DNA of 64,000 nt from Sipunculus nudus (Eukaryota; Annelida; Sipuncula; Golfingiida; Sipunculidae), in NCBI GenBank assembly GCA_026874595.1, contig CM049311.1, positions 34,763,176-34,827,175 of the forward strand, in the 5' to 3' direction. The translations under genes were made by a program, and so were the position numbers. The notes beneath the pieces were generated by a model. That model ran no database searches. It was not told where the DNA came from and saw only the letters and a list, made by a program, of their open reading frames with translations. Shown here piece after piece: positions 22,780 to 34,205 of this stretch. Position 1 is the first letter of the stretch, and each line of letters begins with the position of its first letter.

Positions 22780-22787
22780 GTATCAAC
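22780..22787 (+). repeat. Target-site duplication, right (GTATCAAC)
   Basis: This matches 19812-19819 exactly and follows CTGCCCTA directly. Confidence 0.8.
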
Positions 22788-22828
22788 GCAAATCGGGAAT
22801 GAAAGAAACCGTATAATATTCAAACTAG

Positions 22829-24190
22829 ATGTCTCGGAACGACACGAATGCCCCCGCCTGGAGCAAATTAGAAATATTTGTTAAAGTTTGTAAAAAAAAT
22901 TTCTATGTTCAGGAGCTGTCATACGGTCAAAAGTAGGTGAACCAGGACAGAATGCAAACTCGATCTGTAAGTGATCGTTAGGCACCCACACACCAAAAAT
23001 CAGGCCAATATCCGCAGGCATTGCCAATAAAAAAGTACGTACATGTGCATATATCATGAAAATTTCAATTTTTATGAAATTTCTATGTTCGGGAGCTGTC
23101 ATACGGTCAAAAGTAAGTCAACCACGACGAAATGCAAACTCGAACTGTAACTGGTCATGATCAGGCGAGGTACAATAAATCAGGACAATATCTGCAAGCA
23201 CTGTGAAAACAGTCCGTACATGTGAATTTATCATGAAAATTTCTATTTGCATGAAATTTTCTGCTCTTTTGCCGTCATACGGGACAAAACGCCAAACTCA
23301 ATCTGTAACTGGTCATGACCGAGCCACACGCCAAAAATCAGGCTAATATCTGCAGGCATTGCAAAAAAGTCTGTACATGTGCAATGATCATGAAAATTTC
23401 TATTTTTCATGAAATTTTCTTAGTTCAGGAACGGTCATACAGTCAAAAGTAGGTCAACTGGGACAAAATGTGAACTCAATCTGTAAGTGATCATTTTGCT
23501 TCCACACACCAATAATCAGGCTAATATATGCAGGCATTACGAAAAAAGTCTGTACATGTGCATTTATCATGAAAATTTCAATTATTCATGAAATTTTCTA
23601 TGTTCAGGAGCCGTCATAAGGTCAAAAATTGGTCAACTGGGAAAAAAAACGCAAACTCGATTTGTAATTAAGTGGTCATTATGCACTTACACACCAAAAA
23701 TTAGGCCAATATCTGCGGGCATTGCGAAAAAATGTTTGTACATGTGCATTTGTCTAGAAAATTTCTCTTTTTTTCACAAATTTTCTATGTTCAGGAGCCG
23801 TTATACGGTCAAAAGTAGGTCAACCGGGACGAAACGCAAACTCGATCTGTAACTGGTCATAATCTGCCCACACACCAAAATTAAGGCTAATATCCTCAGG
23901 CACTGTGAAAAAAATCCGTACATGTGCATTTATCATGAAAATTTCAATTTTTCAAGAAATTTTCTATGCACAGGAGCCGTCATACAGTCAAAAGTAGGTC
24001 ACTTGGAGGAAACGCGAACTCGATTTGTAAGCGGTCATTATGCCTTACACACCAAAAATAAGGCCAATATCTGCGGGCATTGCGAAAAAAAGTCCGTACA
24101 ACTGCTTGATTTCGGAATGACGGAAGGCCGGAATGATGGACTTTGATAAAACCATATGCCCCGGCCACTATGTGGCGGGGGGCATAAAAA
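22829..24190 (+). mobile_element. Tandem-core element, seven ~180-bp units, hairpin end
   Basis: The left edge reads GAATGCCCCCGCC and the right edge GGCGGGGGGCATA, so the edges are inverted. Between them are seven units marked by GTACATGTGCAT-like strings at 23039, 23216, 23373, 23552, 23738, 23918 and 24096 (spacing 157-186). Each also carries TATGTTCAGGAGC.GTCATAC and AAATCAGGC.AATAT phrases. After the last unit comes GGAATGACGG...GGAATGATGG and then a strong hairpin. The plan (ends, tandem core, short satellite, 3' hairpin) resembles pearl/Helentron-associated elements, but that assignment is inference. Confidence 0.75.
24155..24186. repeat. GC-rich terminal hairpin
   Basis: TATGCCCC..CCA pairs with TGG..GGGGCATA across a loop of about five nt, with one or two mismatches inside the GC stem. 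It closes the 180-bp tandem element. Confidence 0.75.
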
Positions 24191-26583
24191 TATTCTATCG
24201 TAAAGAATCCATCGTAAACCAACCAAATTATCCAAATGCAGCCGCGTTATACAAGCGTCTTGATTTCTGCTGGCAACTTATACAACATATGTTGGACAAT
24301 GGTCTATTTAAAACATAATCGTCCTGTCAGATTCCATGAAGGATTCACTCCATTATGCCACGGTGAGTCTTTTTTTAGGTAAATGAGCTTTCACACAGTC
24401 AAGTTTTTGCAGCCGTAGGCGCATTTGCCGTGTTGTCCTTGAGTAACGTATGTCAGCTCTGCCGTCGCTTACGTCGAACCTAAAACCTGTATCCACTTAG
24501 CTGAATAAAAGATGCGCGAGTCGCCACGTGATGTCTCGCCCGTGAACAATACATACCAGGTTTTATTAAAGCTTTTATGTAAATATAACCCCCAGATTTA
24601 CGAATAGCGTATAAAGTCCCTCAGGAAAATATGCCATGACGTGACAGCAAATGGTCTTGGTCTTTCTCCCAGGGAAACGCCCTGGGAGAACCATCAGCTA
24701 GCTCCTCATAGAAGAAGAAACTGAAGTCTCTGACATATTTACGAAGATGATTTCAATTTGATATGACACACTGCCAAAACATGAAGCACTTTGTGTTCTA
24801 TTTTAGCAATTCCATTTGCTGAGTTGGGCGCAAGCAATTTCGCACCGATATGTAGTAGTCGTGTCTCTTGAACAGATTTAAGTATTTTTTTATGCTTACT
24901 AAAACAATTCCTTAGTCCAGAGGATTTTCAGTCTTATTATGAAGTTGTAGATACCAGCAGTTAATCTTCGGCTTAGTCAACTGGATGTTGTATAGAAAGA
25001 ACATGACTCTAGGAATAATATTAAGATAATACGATAAAATTAAGATTTCGTTTTAATGATTCTGACGATTGCCATTTGAACAAGAAGGTATGTTGTACAG
25101 AAGTCATGGTAATATTGAAAAGACAGAACATTGAACAGTTGTACGGCTTTATTAATTGACTTAAACATGTATAAAAAAAGCCAACCATACGGGGTTTTGT
25201 TTGTCCTGCACATACATGTACCATAATTCAACCTTACTCAAGCATCTCGCCTGACTGGCATGGACCACGTGGAGGCACATGTATATTTATCAAAGAGTGT
25301 CTTAATTGATGTTTACCAGTCCGGTACAGTTTGACCTATGTTACATTTCATACTAATGGGCATTTAAATCAATCATTGGCGATTTAACAATGAGAAAAAT
25401 GTGTTTTTTTTTTTTATTTTTCCCTTAAGGTGTCTCCTCTGGATGTAGGACACTTCAGCTGACACAAATCTGGATGGCCAAAGAAGAGTGACATGACCTT
25501 ACTACATTAACCTACCTACCTAAAACAGTCATCTTTTTTGTTTTGTCACAGATTATAACCTATATTTTATGACAATGAGATGATGTACTCGGGCATGCAA
25601 AATCTCTGCTGTACGTTAACTATCAAATTACATATAAAAAGTCGTTAAGATATCAGTCTTTAAAGATAAAATATACAAAACGATGGTTTTTCTAAGATTT
25701 AACATGCAGCTTTCCGTTTATGTGTAGTATAGAAACAATCAATGATTATTAGCATTTATTCTGCACCAGCAAGAGATGTGTCAAAGAAAACATCATGATA
25801 GTCATATGAGCATATCATTTATACAACTTGTGGTAAATTCCTGTTAAAAGACAAACAATGAATTTCTGGGTATATAAAATGCATATGACATTCTTGTCGT
25901 TAGTTAAATTTTACCATGTCATTAGAAAATATAACCATCAAATCTGTACATATGATTGCATCGAGTTTAACTTCCTGCATAACTGCATTTGTCTTCCTGG
26001 GATGTGAAGTCTACCTTCCAGGTAACTGTAGACGCTCTGGAGGTGTTCCCAGTATCACCTTGAAAATTGTCGAGGCCCCATCTTCTTTCCTCCCACCTGC
26101 TTAAACACTTTGGCTTTATGGACTCCCTTCTCCTTGTTGAAACCAAAGCCCCCTCCTCCTCCTCTTCTCTGCACTCGCTGACCTTTGCTGGCATGCACAT
26201 CTGTGGCACAGTTAAGGCTTGTACTGCTGAGTATGTTAATGTGAATACTATAGTACTATTTATATGACAGTTTGCTTCTCTGCTTTATTGGACTGACGTA
26301 CACAAGTGCAGCATTCAACCCATTCAAGATTTGATTAGAAAATCAGCTGTCATGAGCATCTGTAGCTTTTTTTACAAACTGGTTATCACCTGATGTTTTT
26401 CTCCCTTTATTTTTTACTCAAAGTGTTTTTTTTTATCTAGCAGTCCCTTCTGTCTTTTCTTTCTTCCCCTGTTTTCCCATTTGACCTCATTCTTAATTTG
26501 ATTTGTTCACTTTTTCATATTTATCCTCTCTTCTATTAACTTCTGTTACTTTCATGTTTCATGCCTCTGATAACTTCTGTTTT

Positions 26584-26585
<2 letters not shown>
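24191..26585. other. Unassigned DNA
   Basis: No gene is supported. It contains a perfect hairpin at 24665-24689 and a T run near 25402. Overlapping frames on both strands at 25916-26267 are mutually incompatible and show no domain. Confidence 0.45.
24665..24689. repeat. Perfect 10-bp hairpin, 5-nt loop
   Basis: TCTCCCAGGG (24665-24674) pairs exactly with CCCTGGGAGA (24680-24689) around AAACG. It is isolated from tandem repeats. A stem-loop in RNA is possible, but there is no transcript evidence. Confidence 0.8.

Positions 26586-26618
<33 letters not shown>
26586..26618. repeat. (CT)n microsatellite
   Basis: A perfect CT run. The 118-codon frame crossing it (26503-26859), the longest in the window, reads Ser-Leu repeats here and is not a credible gene. 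Confidence 0.95.
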
Positions 26619-26621
<3 letters not shown>

Positions 26622-27913
26622 GGTCTGTCACATATGTATTCAGTCTCATCTATTTCAAGAAAAACTTTACGATTACTACATCAAGGTATTTTTCTTTGCA
26701 ATTTATCCACACTCAAATATTTTAAAGTTAACAGCAAACAAGTGTTTTCCAAGAATTAAATCCAACTCCCAAATATTTCTAAGCTTATACTCTGCTTGTA
26801 ACTCCATAATGGTAATCTCTCCTAACAACACTCCTAATCTGAAACATGCTAAATTCTGAGATCATTAGGACTGCATTTTCCACCTGTGTCTAGATCATAT
26901 GATATCAGGTTAATTTATTGTGATTTTCCCAAAATGTCAGGTTATCTCCAAGCAAAGCCAAAATTGTGACTAAACCTCCTGCAATTAATAAAGCAAAAGA
27001 GACTAGATACCCAGGCAATGGCAATGTACCCAAGTATTTGAGGAAGGAAAAGATTATTATGTGAAATATGTTCAATCAATTACAGCTGGAGCCTCCCACA
27101 GATGCTTCTGTGACTATTACATAAAATATTTCAATTACACAAAAATCAGATAGAGCTATTTAATATCTGAGCCAGTGTTTCCACCTTACACCCCTCTGCT
27201 TGGCATATGGGTATAAATCTAAACCTGACCAGAAAAACCAGGCTGGTACAGACAGATGAAGTGGCCACACTTAGGTTTCTGCTCTACAGACACCAATAAA
27301 ACTCAAGAGCTTGCCGTGTTGCCAAGAAATCTCTATCACCTGCTGATTCCTGTCGTTGATTTTTCACAGATGACCTATTCACAACCAGACAATGCTGTCA
27401 ATTTACTGCAAAAATCTGCACATACGATCTGGTACAAACAGCAGATTTTCTCCAAGCTACCATGAGGTCTTTGGGTTTTTCATCAGAACCCCTGCAGCTG
27501 TTTAAGGCTCTTTGTACCTTAACCAGAAGGCCACATTGGATCTTCTAAGAGTTTGCAGCAACTGACCTCAGGCCATGTGATATAGAAGTTAAGAGCCTGT
27601 GAATTGCACAGAGGAAGACTGCGACAGCATAACAGGCTGTGATCATCAGAGCTGCTTAAACCTAAAGCCTTGGAATCATGAATTACTGGCTCAATGTCAG
27701 CGTGTGGGATTCATCAATGCCAGGGAGGTTTGCCTTCCTTTCCACTGTGCCCACCTGTGTAAGATCGGTCACTCCACTGGTGCCAGCCTTTCCCAGCAAT
27801 CAAGATACCCTAAGTAAAATACGTTGATACAACAATAAGTCCTACAGAGACTGTGGTGACTGGCATGACAGCTGGGTGAAGGTTACCAACTGGTATTAGA
27901 TCTGCAGGAGTTA
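26619..27913. other. Unassigned DNA, slightly GC-richer near 27.6 kb
   Basis: A 72-codon plus frame at 27599-27817 is cysteine-rich (about eight Cys) but matches no family I know and lacks clear splice sites. I treat it as unproven. Nothing else was recognised. Confidence 0.4.
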
Positions 27914-28598
27914 ACAAGTGACCTGTGGGTCACAGTGCTCAGCTGAAATTGATTCTGGGAATATTTGTATAAAATCCTAGTTGTTGTGTTGACTGTATAC
28001 TTTTATGGACTATACGAAAGCTGCCTCTCATGATCACAAACAAGTATCAGTAAAAGTTTCAGTAGTTCAACTAAGTGACTGAAATAAACATGTTAATATA
28101 TCCACTGGGAACATACAAAACCCTGCAAAATATAGAATAATGGACATGAGTTGAAGCATAATAATACATATTTAATTTATTAATTGAAATAAAATGCTGT
28201 AAAAAATTAAATTTTTTCCTTATTCAAATGAGCATACACTAAATTTGATAAACAAGTGATAACAAGCCAATTAGGTACACATGGCAACTGCACTGTTTAA
28301 TATATGAAACTTGTAGCCTGAATCATTTAATGATTCAATAAGGGAAAAAACGTAGCATAAAACGTTCTTTAGCACATCCATTTTTTGCATGAATAGTTTT
28401 TATCATATTCAATTTATTTTAATTAACAAATTTTATAAATCTGCATGGGAAAATTCTGGAAATATAAACTAATTCAGAATTGTAAGTTGCATCATTATAT
28501 ATTCTCAAGTCAAATTATCCATACATATATTTTATAATTTTTAAATCACAAAATGTTTAAACTGAATTTAAAGATTTTTCCCTTAAAAATATCACTTA
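27914..28598 (+). mobile_element. GGGACC/GAGCTAAAAA family 5' part, interrupted
   Basis: The start ACAAGTGACCTGTGGGTCAC then GTGCTCAGCTGAA is a diverged family 5' end. The interior matches the 866-bp copy at 5371-6236 (CCTCTCATGATCA, TGAGCATACACTAAAT, ATCATTTAAT..TTCAATAAGG). Its 3' end is not seen. A second 5' end begins at 28599, so this copy was truncated or interrupted there. Confidence 0.6.
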
Positions 28599-28959
28599 AC
28601 AAATGACCCATGGATCTTGATGCTCAGCCGACTGATATGTTGACAATATGTCCTTGCACAGGCAGCTAATTAAGATAATGTAGGTGGCACCATTGTTCAT
28701 GCATCTTAGCTTAAATTCATTAAGACCCATAAGCACAACAAATGTGATGACAATCCAACCAGCCTTTCATGAGGAATCTGGCAATTTGTGTGTATTTTGC
28801 ATTATTTCTGGGGTGCTCAAACATACCCTAAAACTCTAAGAATATAGGTCACAGTGACCAAATTTCAAATTTCTTAGGAGAACTTTTTAGGAACTGTCAG
28901 GATGTAAAGTTAAAAGTTTCTGGGCCAAATGGTTATGATTTGTGCCCTACTTTGGTATC

Positions 28960-30498
28960 AAATTTTCAATCATTCTGAGGGGTGCTTATAAACCCCATAG
29001 CTCAGAGAATATGGGTAACAGAGACCTAATTTCAAGTGACTAAGGATATTTTTCACAGACCTCCCTGGATTTCAAGTTAGAAGATTCTAGGGCCAATGGT
29101 TACAATTTGTGCCCTGTTAACAGAGACTGCATCTTTTAAGGTCTCAAAAATAATTTAAAAAAATGTGTTAAAATTTTTTAAAAGTCCAGGTGGTGCCACC
29201 AGTCTGCAGGAACTGAGGAAATACTCCATGATGCACTTATGCATGCAAAGAATCATGCTAATCAATGCACTAGATGTTCAGATACTTGAGCTTTTGTATA
29301 AAATTTTTCATTATTCTGGGGGGTACTTCAGAGCCCCATAACTTGAAGAATATAAGTAACAGAGACCTAATTACAGAGACTTTTCATGGACCTATCTGGA
29401 TGTAAAGTTAGAAGATTCCAGGTCGAGCAGTTACGTTTGTGCCCTGTTAACATACGACCGCATCTTTGATGGTCTCAAAAATAGAGAAAAAAATAGTAAA
29501 AAATAAAAAATATACAAGTGGCGCCACCAGTCTGCAGAAACTGATGAAACACTCCCTGATCAATATCCATGCAAAGAATCATGGTAATCAATGCATTAGC
29601 TGTTCAGATACTAGAGCTTTTGTATAAAATTTTTCATAATTGGGGGGGGGGGGGGGGGGTACTTCAGAGCCCCATAGCTTGAAGAATATGGGTAACAAGA
29701 GACCTAATTCCAGGGTTCCCAGAAGACTTTTTATGGACCTCTCTGGATAGTTATAAGATTTCAGGTCAAGCGGTTACAATTTGTGCCCTGTTAACAGATG
29801 ACAGCATCTTTTAGGGTCTTGAAAATAGAGAAAAAAATCGAAAGAATACAGGTGGCGCCACCAGTCTGCAGAAACTGATGAAAGACTTCATGATCAATAT
29901 CCATGCAAGAAATCATGGTGATCAATGCATGAGTTGTTCAGATACTTGAGCTTTAGTATCAAATGTTTTATTATTCTGGGGGGTATTTCAGAGCCCCATA
30001 GCTTGAAGAATATGGGTAACAGAGACCTAATTCCAGATTTCCATGGAGACTTTTCATGGACCTCTCTGGATGTAAAGTTAAAAGATTCCAGGTCCAGCGG
30101 TTAAGATTTGTGCCCTGTTAACAGTTGACCGCATCTTTAAAGGTCTCAAAAATAGAGAAAAAAATTGAAAGAATACAGGTGGCACCACCAATCTGCAGAA
30201 ACTGATGAAAGACTCCATGATCAATATCCAGGCAAAGAATCATAGTGATCAATGCATTAGTTGTTCAGATAGTTGAGCTTTTGTATCCAATTTTTCATTA
30301 TTCTCGGGGGTACTTTGGAGCCCCATAGCTTGAAGAATATGGGTAACAGAGACCTAATTCCAGATTTCCATGGAGACTTTTCCTGGACCTCTCTTGATGT
30401 AAAGTTAGAAGATTCCAGGTCCAGCAGGTATGATTTGTGCCCTGTTAACATATGACTGCATCTTTAAAGGTCTCAAAAATAGAGAATAAAAAATTGTA
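28960..30498 (+). repeat. ~330-bp tandem core units
   Basis: At least five units with an average period near 332 bp. Each has GGGTAACAGAGACCTAATT, TGGACCTCTCTGGATG, a GTTAACA site, the GGTGGCGCCACC-type palindrome and AATCATGGT.ATCAATGCAT. Unit 3 contains an 18-G run (29642-29659). The partial unit after 33401 completes the one broken at 30498. Confidence 0.85.
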
Positions 30499-33321
30499 AC
30501 AAGGGACCTATGGGTCACGACGCTCAGCTGTTATATATGATAAAAAAATAATATTTAGAAATGAGGTACATGCTGGTTTTGTGTGGTAATAAATATAAGC
30601 TGTATTATGAGTTGTTGTTGTTTAGCTTATGTATGATTTTGATAGTTCCTTTGGAGATAGGGAAGAGCATTGATTTCATTTATTTTATTAACAAATGGAG
30701 TACTATTGTCACACAGATTTTGACTTGGCCAAATAACTTATAAGCAGAACATATAATATGAGTTTAACTATTTATTAAAAAAAAATACAAATATTGTCCC
30801 AAATATAATTTTTATTAAAAATAATAAGAGAATCATATGATTTTGTAAAATGAAATATAACTGAAATGATTATTAAAATAATATTAAAGAATATATTCAT
30901 GAATGCATTCATGAATACATTTTGAAAGTATTTGCACGAGTTACATATATTCATATACTTTCATTTTTACCTGAATTCCCATTCTTTATGCAAGAAATTT
31001 TATAATGGAGTACATAATCATATTCCTATTTAAATACAATTACAAAGTATTCGCACCATGTCTGGTATTTATTCAGTTTTTACCAAACAATGATGTTGAG
31101 AATCCAGAATATACAAAATTCACACATTTAAATAATGATCATAAGTACCTGGTTTTATGGCTTTTATTTATATTAAAAATAACTGTAAAAAATTCATTTT
31201 GGACTAATTTCACATCAATGTACACACTAGACACAGTAGGAATCTAGATTAATATTATCAACTGCATCTTTGTCTATCATTAATTTCCTTCATATGATCC
31301 CTAATGATTAGTAATGAATAATATGATTTACTTCTTTATCATTAAAATTGAACTGAAAAATGCCATAGGTGACTGCATGGTGTTATTTGGAATACGTGAC
31401 ATTCTACCCATCCATACAAGATTCTTATATCATCAGTAACTGCAAGTTAATTTCCTGTTATTATAAACTAACAAATTCCTTTTATTATTTTTCTTTAATT
31501 TGTTATTAAAAACCAATAAAAATTTATTAATTTATTGTTTATTGTTATGTTGTTGGTTAAAACTACTAGATGAGTTGGGTTGGACACCTGGATCAACTGT
31601 GGCTGGCCATAAGCTGCCTGGATTCCATGTATGCCTCGCCTCAAGCATGCATAATACAGGTGATTCAAGAGGGGCTGGAGAGAGCCAAAGTCTGACAGGG
31701 TCTCATAAAAAACATTAATAAAAGCTACAATTTTTGGCCAATTTCTTTCAGCTTTCTAAGCTGAAATCCTTATGTGTGCATGATATGAAAATTATATCAA
31801 CAGTGCTCACGGGAAACAAACGTGCCATGGTCACAGTTGGGCAAAATTTAAGGTACTAATTTTATATTTATACTAATAACTTATAAAATTTGAAAAATTA
31901 AGAACTAATTTTGGGTATTCAATTGAATCTTGATTAAATAATGTTACATCCCTGAAAAAAAAATCTCTAGCTTCAGCAATGCCCTTGTTAAGGGAGTAAA
32001 TATATTTCTTAATTTTTTATCACATTAATTTTTTTTAAATTTAAGTTTATATTTCTATACATTTTCAATATAACATATATATCTTAATATAAAAGTTGAT
32101 TCATAATTCTCAATTGCATCATCATAAATCCAATCTTGTCAGATAACACCATATTATGCATACAAATGTTTATTTATTTTTTACCACAAAAATATATCTT
32201 TTAAATCTGCAAAACAATAAATATCTAAAAAAATACTTGATTTAGACTTCTCAATTTTTAATTGTGTCTTTATTTATCCATAATGTGCTTCATATTTTAT
32301 CATAATTTAAGCACACTGATGGGTTCCATTATGATTGGTAAAATCATTTAAAAGAAAAATGATTATTTAGAAATGCTACATTACACAACATTGCATCTTC
32401 TGGATTACACCTTGAATTACTTTTTCAAGGAAAGTTTTTGCATATCAGAGTGGAAACAGCATTACAATTAAGGAGATACAGTGAACACTTGGTGGGTTGG
32501 GTTTGGGGGGGGGGGGTGATTGGGGTGGTGATATGAGAATAACTGTACACATGTCACAGCAGGGGATCTCCCCCAGTGACTGTAACAAATCAGAAACCCT
32601 GGCACTGCTGACTTCCAGTGACCTGGAGTGGGACCCTGCATCTGTAATCTGTAATCAAAGCAAATGACTACAATAGAGCCTCAAGAAAAAAAATCAATTA
32701 CTAGCTTAATTTTCAAGCTTTTACTTCCAAATTTCAGATTTAAACAAATTAAATATTTATGTTTACATGCTGTGAAAATTATATCAATGGTACTTACAGA
32801 AAAAAAACGTGCCATGGTCAAAGTTGAGCAAAATTTAAGGTACTGATTTTATTTTTATGCTAAATACTTAAAAAATTTACTAAATTCAGATCTAATTTTG
32901 GGTAAACAATTGAATCTTAATTAAACATAGTTATATAATTGGGAAAATAGACTCTAGTTTCAAAATTTTTCATGTTAAGTGAGTAAATATTTTTCCTGAT
33001 TTTTTACAAAGTCCATTATGTTTGGGCCCATAACTTAAAGAATTTATACTTAACAGACTTAATTTCTGGCATGTACATAGGAACTATATAGAAGAATATT
33101 TATGGTAAATATGAGGAAAAACAAATGAGTGGTTTTGATATAAGGCAGTCCTGAAGTGTGAAAATAGGATTTTAATAAAAAATTGAGGTTTTTCCTTAAT
33201 TTCTCAAAGGAACGAAGTCGCAAAGACCCAGTTTTCGGCTTGGTAGGAGATCTTGGGGACATCTAACATTATGCTGAATTTTGGATTCCTAGGTCTTACG
33301 GTTTCAAAACGTGCCACATCT

Positions 33322-33350
33322 ACGGACGGACGGACGGACGGACGACGGAC
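33322..33350 (+). repeat. (ACGG)n microsatellite
   Basis: A tetranucleotide run just before the 3' hairpin of the 2.9-kb element. The same position holds (ACGG)n at 53004-53050 and 57374-57428, so it is a built-in part of the family. Confidence 0.9.
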
Positions 33351-33360
33351 AATGGACCAC

Positions 33361-33400
33361 GACTATAGCTCAGATGACTTATAGTCAGCTGAGCTAAAAA
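33361..33400 (+). repeat. Family 3' hairpin and terminus
   Basis: GACTATA (33361-33367) pairs with TATAGTC (33380-33386) over a 12-nt loop GCTCAGATGACT. Then AGCTGAGCTAAAAA ends the element. AGCTCA and TGAGCT form a second possible pairing. The structure is kept at 33.6, 53.07 and 57.45 kb. Confidence 0.75.
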
Positions 33401-33929
33401 AATAGAAAAAATACAGGTGGTGCCACCAGTCTGAAGAAACTGATGAAACACTCCATGGTCAATATCCATGCAAAGAATCATGGTGATCAATGCATTAGCT
33501 GTTCAGATACTTGAGCTTTTGTATCAAATTTTTCATTACGATTTGTGCCCTGTTAAACGACAGACAGCCTGACGGACGACAGACAAAGAGTGATCACTAT
33601 GGCTCAGATGACTTACAGTCAGCTGAGCTAAAAACAGATGCCACAACATGGTATCTTCAGGGGTTTTTTTTAATCATTATTTAAAAAACTCTGTACACTA
33701 GTATTTTCAGTAAGTGCATAATTTTATTAACTAAATAAAAGATTATGTAAATTTGATTAAATATTCCCTTTTCAAATCAGGTAAACATAGTTGGTTGGAT
33801 GAGGGAGAAGCAATATCATTATGCTTATTACTATCTCAACTAAAATTTACTACTGAAATTAATACTGAATTTCACACATGTTAAAAAAGAACCCAAATAT
33901 TATCAACATCAACACTTTTATAACACTGC

Positions 33930-34205
33930 AGACCACTGGGCTGGGTTGACTTGATGTAAACAAAACTTGACATGGTGTATGAAAACTTGAATAAAAGCTA
34001 CCTTTTTACACAATTCCCTTAATATTTCAGATTTTATTAGCTTAAAACTAATCTGTCCATCATGTGAAAATAAAAGCGAATGTACATTCAGGGTAAAAAT
34101 GTGCCATAGTCAAAGTTGGGCAAAATTTAAGGTAATGATTTTACATTTATGTTAATAATTTAAAAAAATTACAAAATTTGATCTAATTTTCTACAATTAC
34201 AACTA
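33930..34205 (+). mobile_element. Family internal fragment
   Basis: This is closely similar to 7913-8180 (CTTGATGTAAACAA, TTGACATGG, AATAAAAGCTACC) and contains the core GTGCCATAGTCAAAGTTGGG at 34101. It lacks both family termini. Confidence 0.65.

Larger units (their letters stand above)
30499..33400 (+). mobile_element. GGGACC/GAGCTAAAAA family element, full-length-like 2.9 kb
   Basis: The 5' end is ACAAGGGACCTATGGGTCACG and GCTCAGCTG. The 3' end is (ACGG)n at about 33322-33350, the GACTATA/TATAGTC hairpin (33361-33387) and GAGCTAAAAA. 30499-31990 matches 50457-51990 at roughly 95-96 percent by eye, and about 32020-33400 matches 56220-57476. Two internal cores start at 31822 and 32809. The 60-codon frame at 30561-30743 also exists at 50.5 kb, but about six of eight base changes there alter the amino acid, so it does not look constrained. 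No Rep/helicase or transposase is present; it is non-autonomous. Confidence 0.8.
28599..33634 (+). mobile_element. Family element with ~330-bp tandem core, host of a nested copy
   Basis: The start ACAAATGACCCATGGATC..GATGCTCAGCCGA is a diverged family 5' end. A core follows, with units marked by CCCCATA at 28993, 29334, 29670, 29994 and 30320 (spacing 324-341). Units carry GTGGCGCCACCAGTCTGCAG (or one-base variants), CCCTGTTAACA and GGTCTCAAAAATAGAG. The core is cut at 30499 by another copy and resumes at 33401 with AATAGAAAAAATACAGG. It ends through a short GACGGACGACAGACA stretch, the hairpin region and GAGCTAAAA at 33634. Without the insert it is about 2.1 kb. Confidence 0.75.

Noticed and set aside
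26503-26859. Longest reading frame in the window (118 codons)
   Set aside because: It runs through a (CT)n tract giving Ser-Leu repeats, has no domain and no coding-like composition.
27599-27817. Cysteine-rich 72-codon frame
   Set aside because: No signal peptide, known cysteine pattern or splice context could be made out, so I leave it uncalled.
30561-30743. Reading frame shared with 50.5 kb, possible small protein of the element
   Set aside because: Between the two copies about six of eight base differences change the amino acid. The frame is kept only because the copies are recent.
33059-33262. Minus-strand frame similar to those at 52050-52262 and 52726-52944
   Set aside because: The similarity follows from repeated DNA of the element family. 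There is no domain, the lengths vary, and the frame has no neighbouring expression signals.
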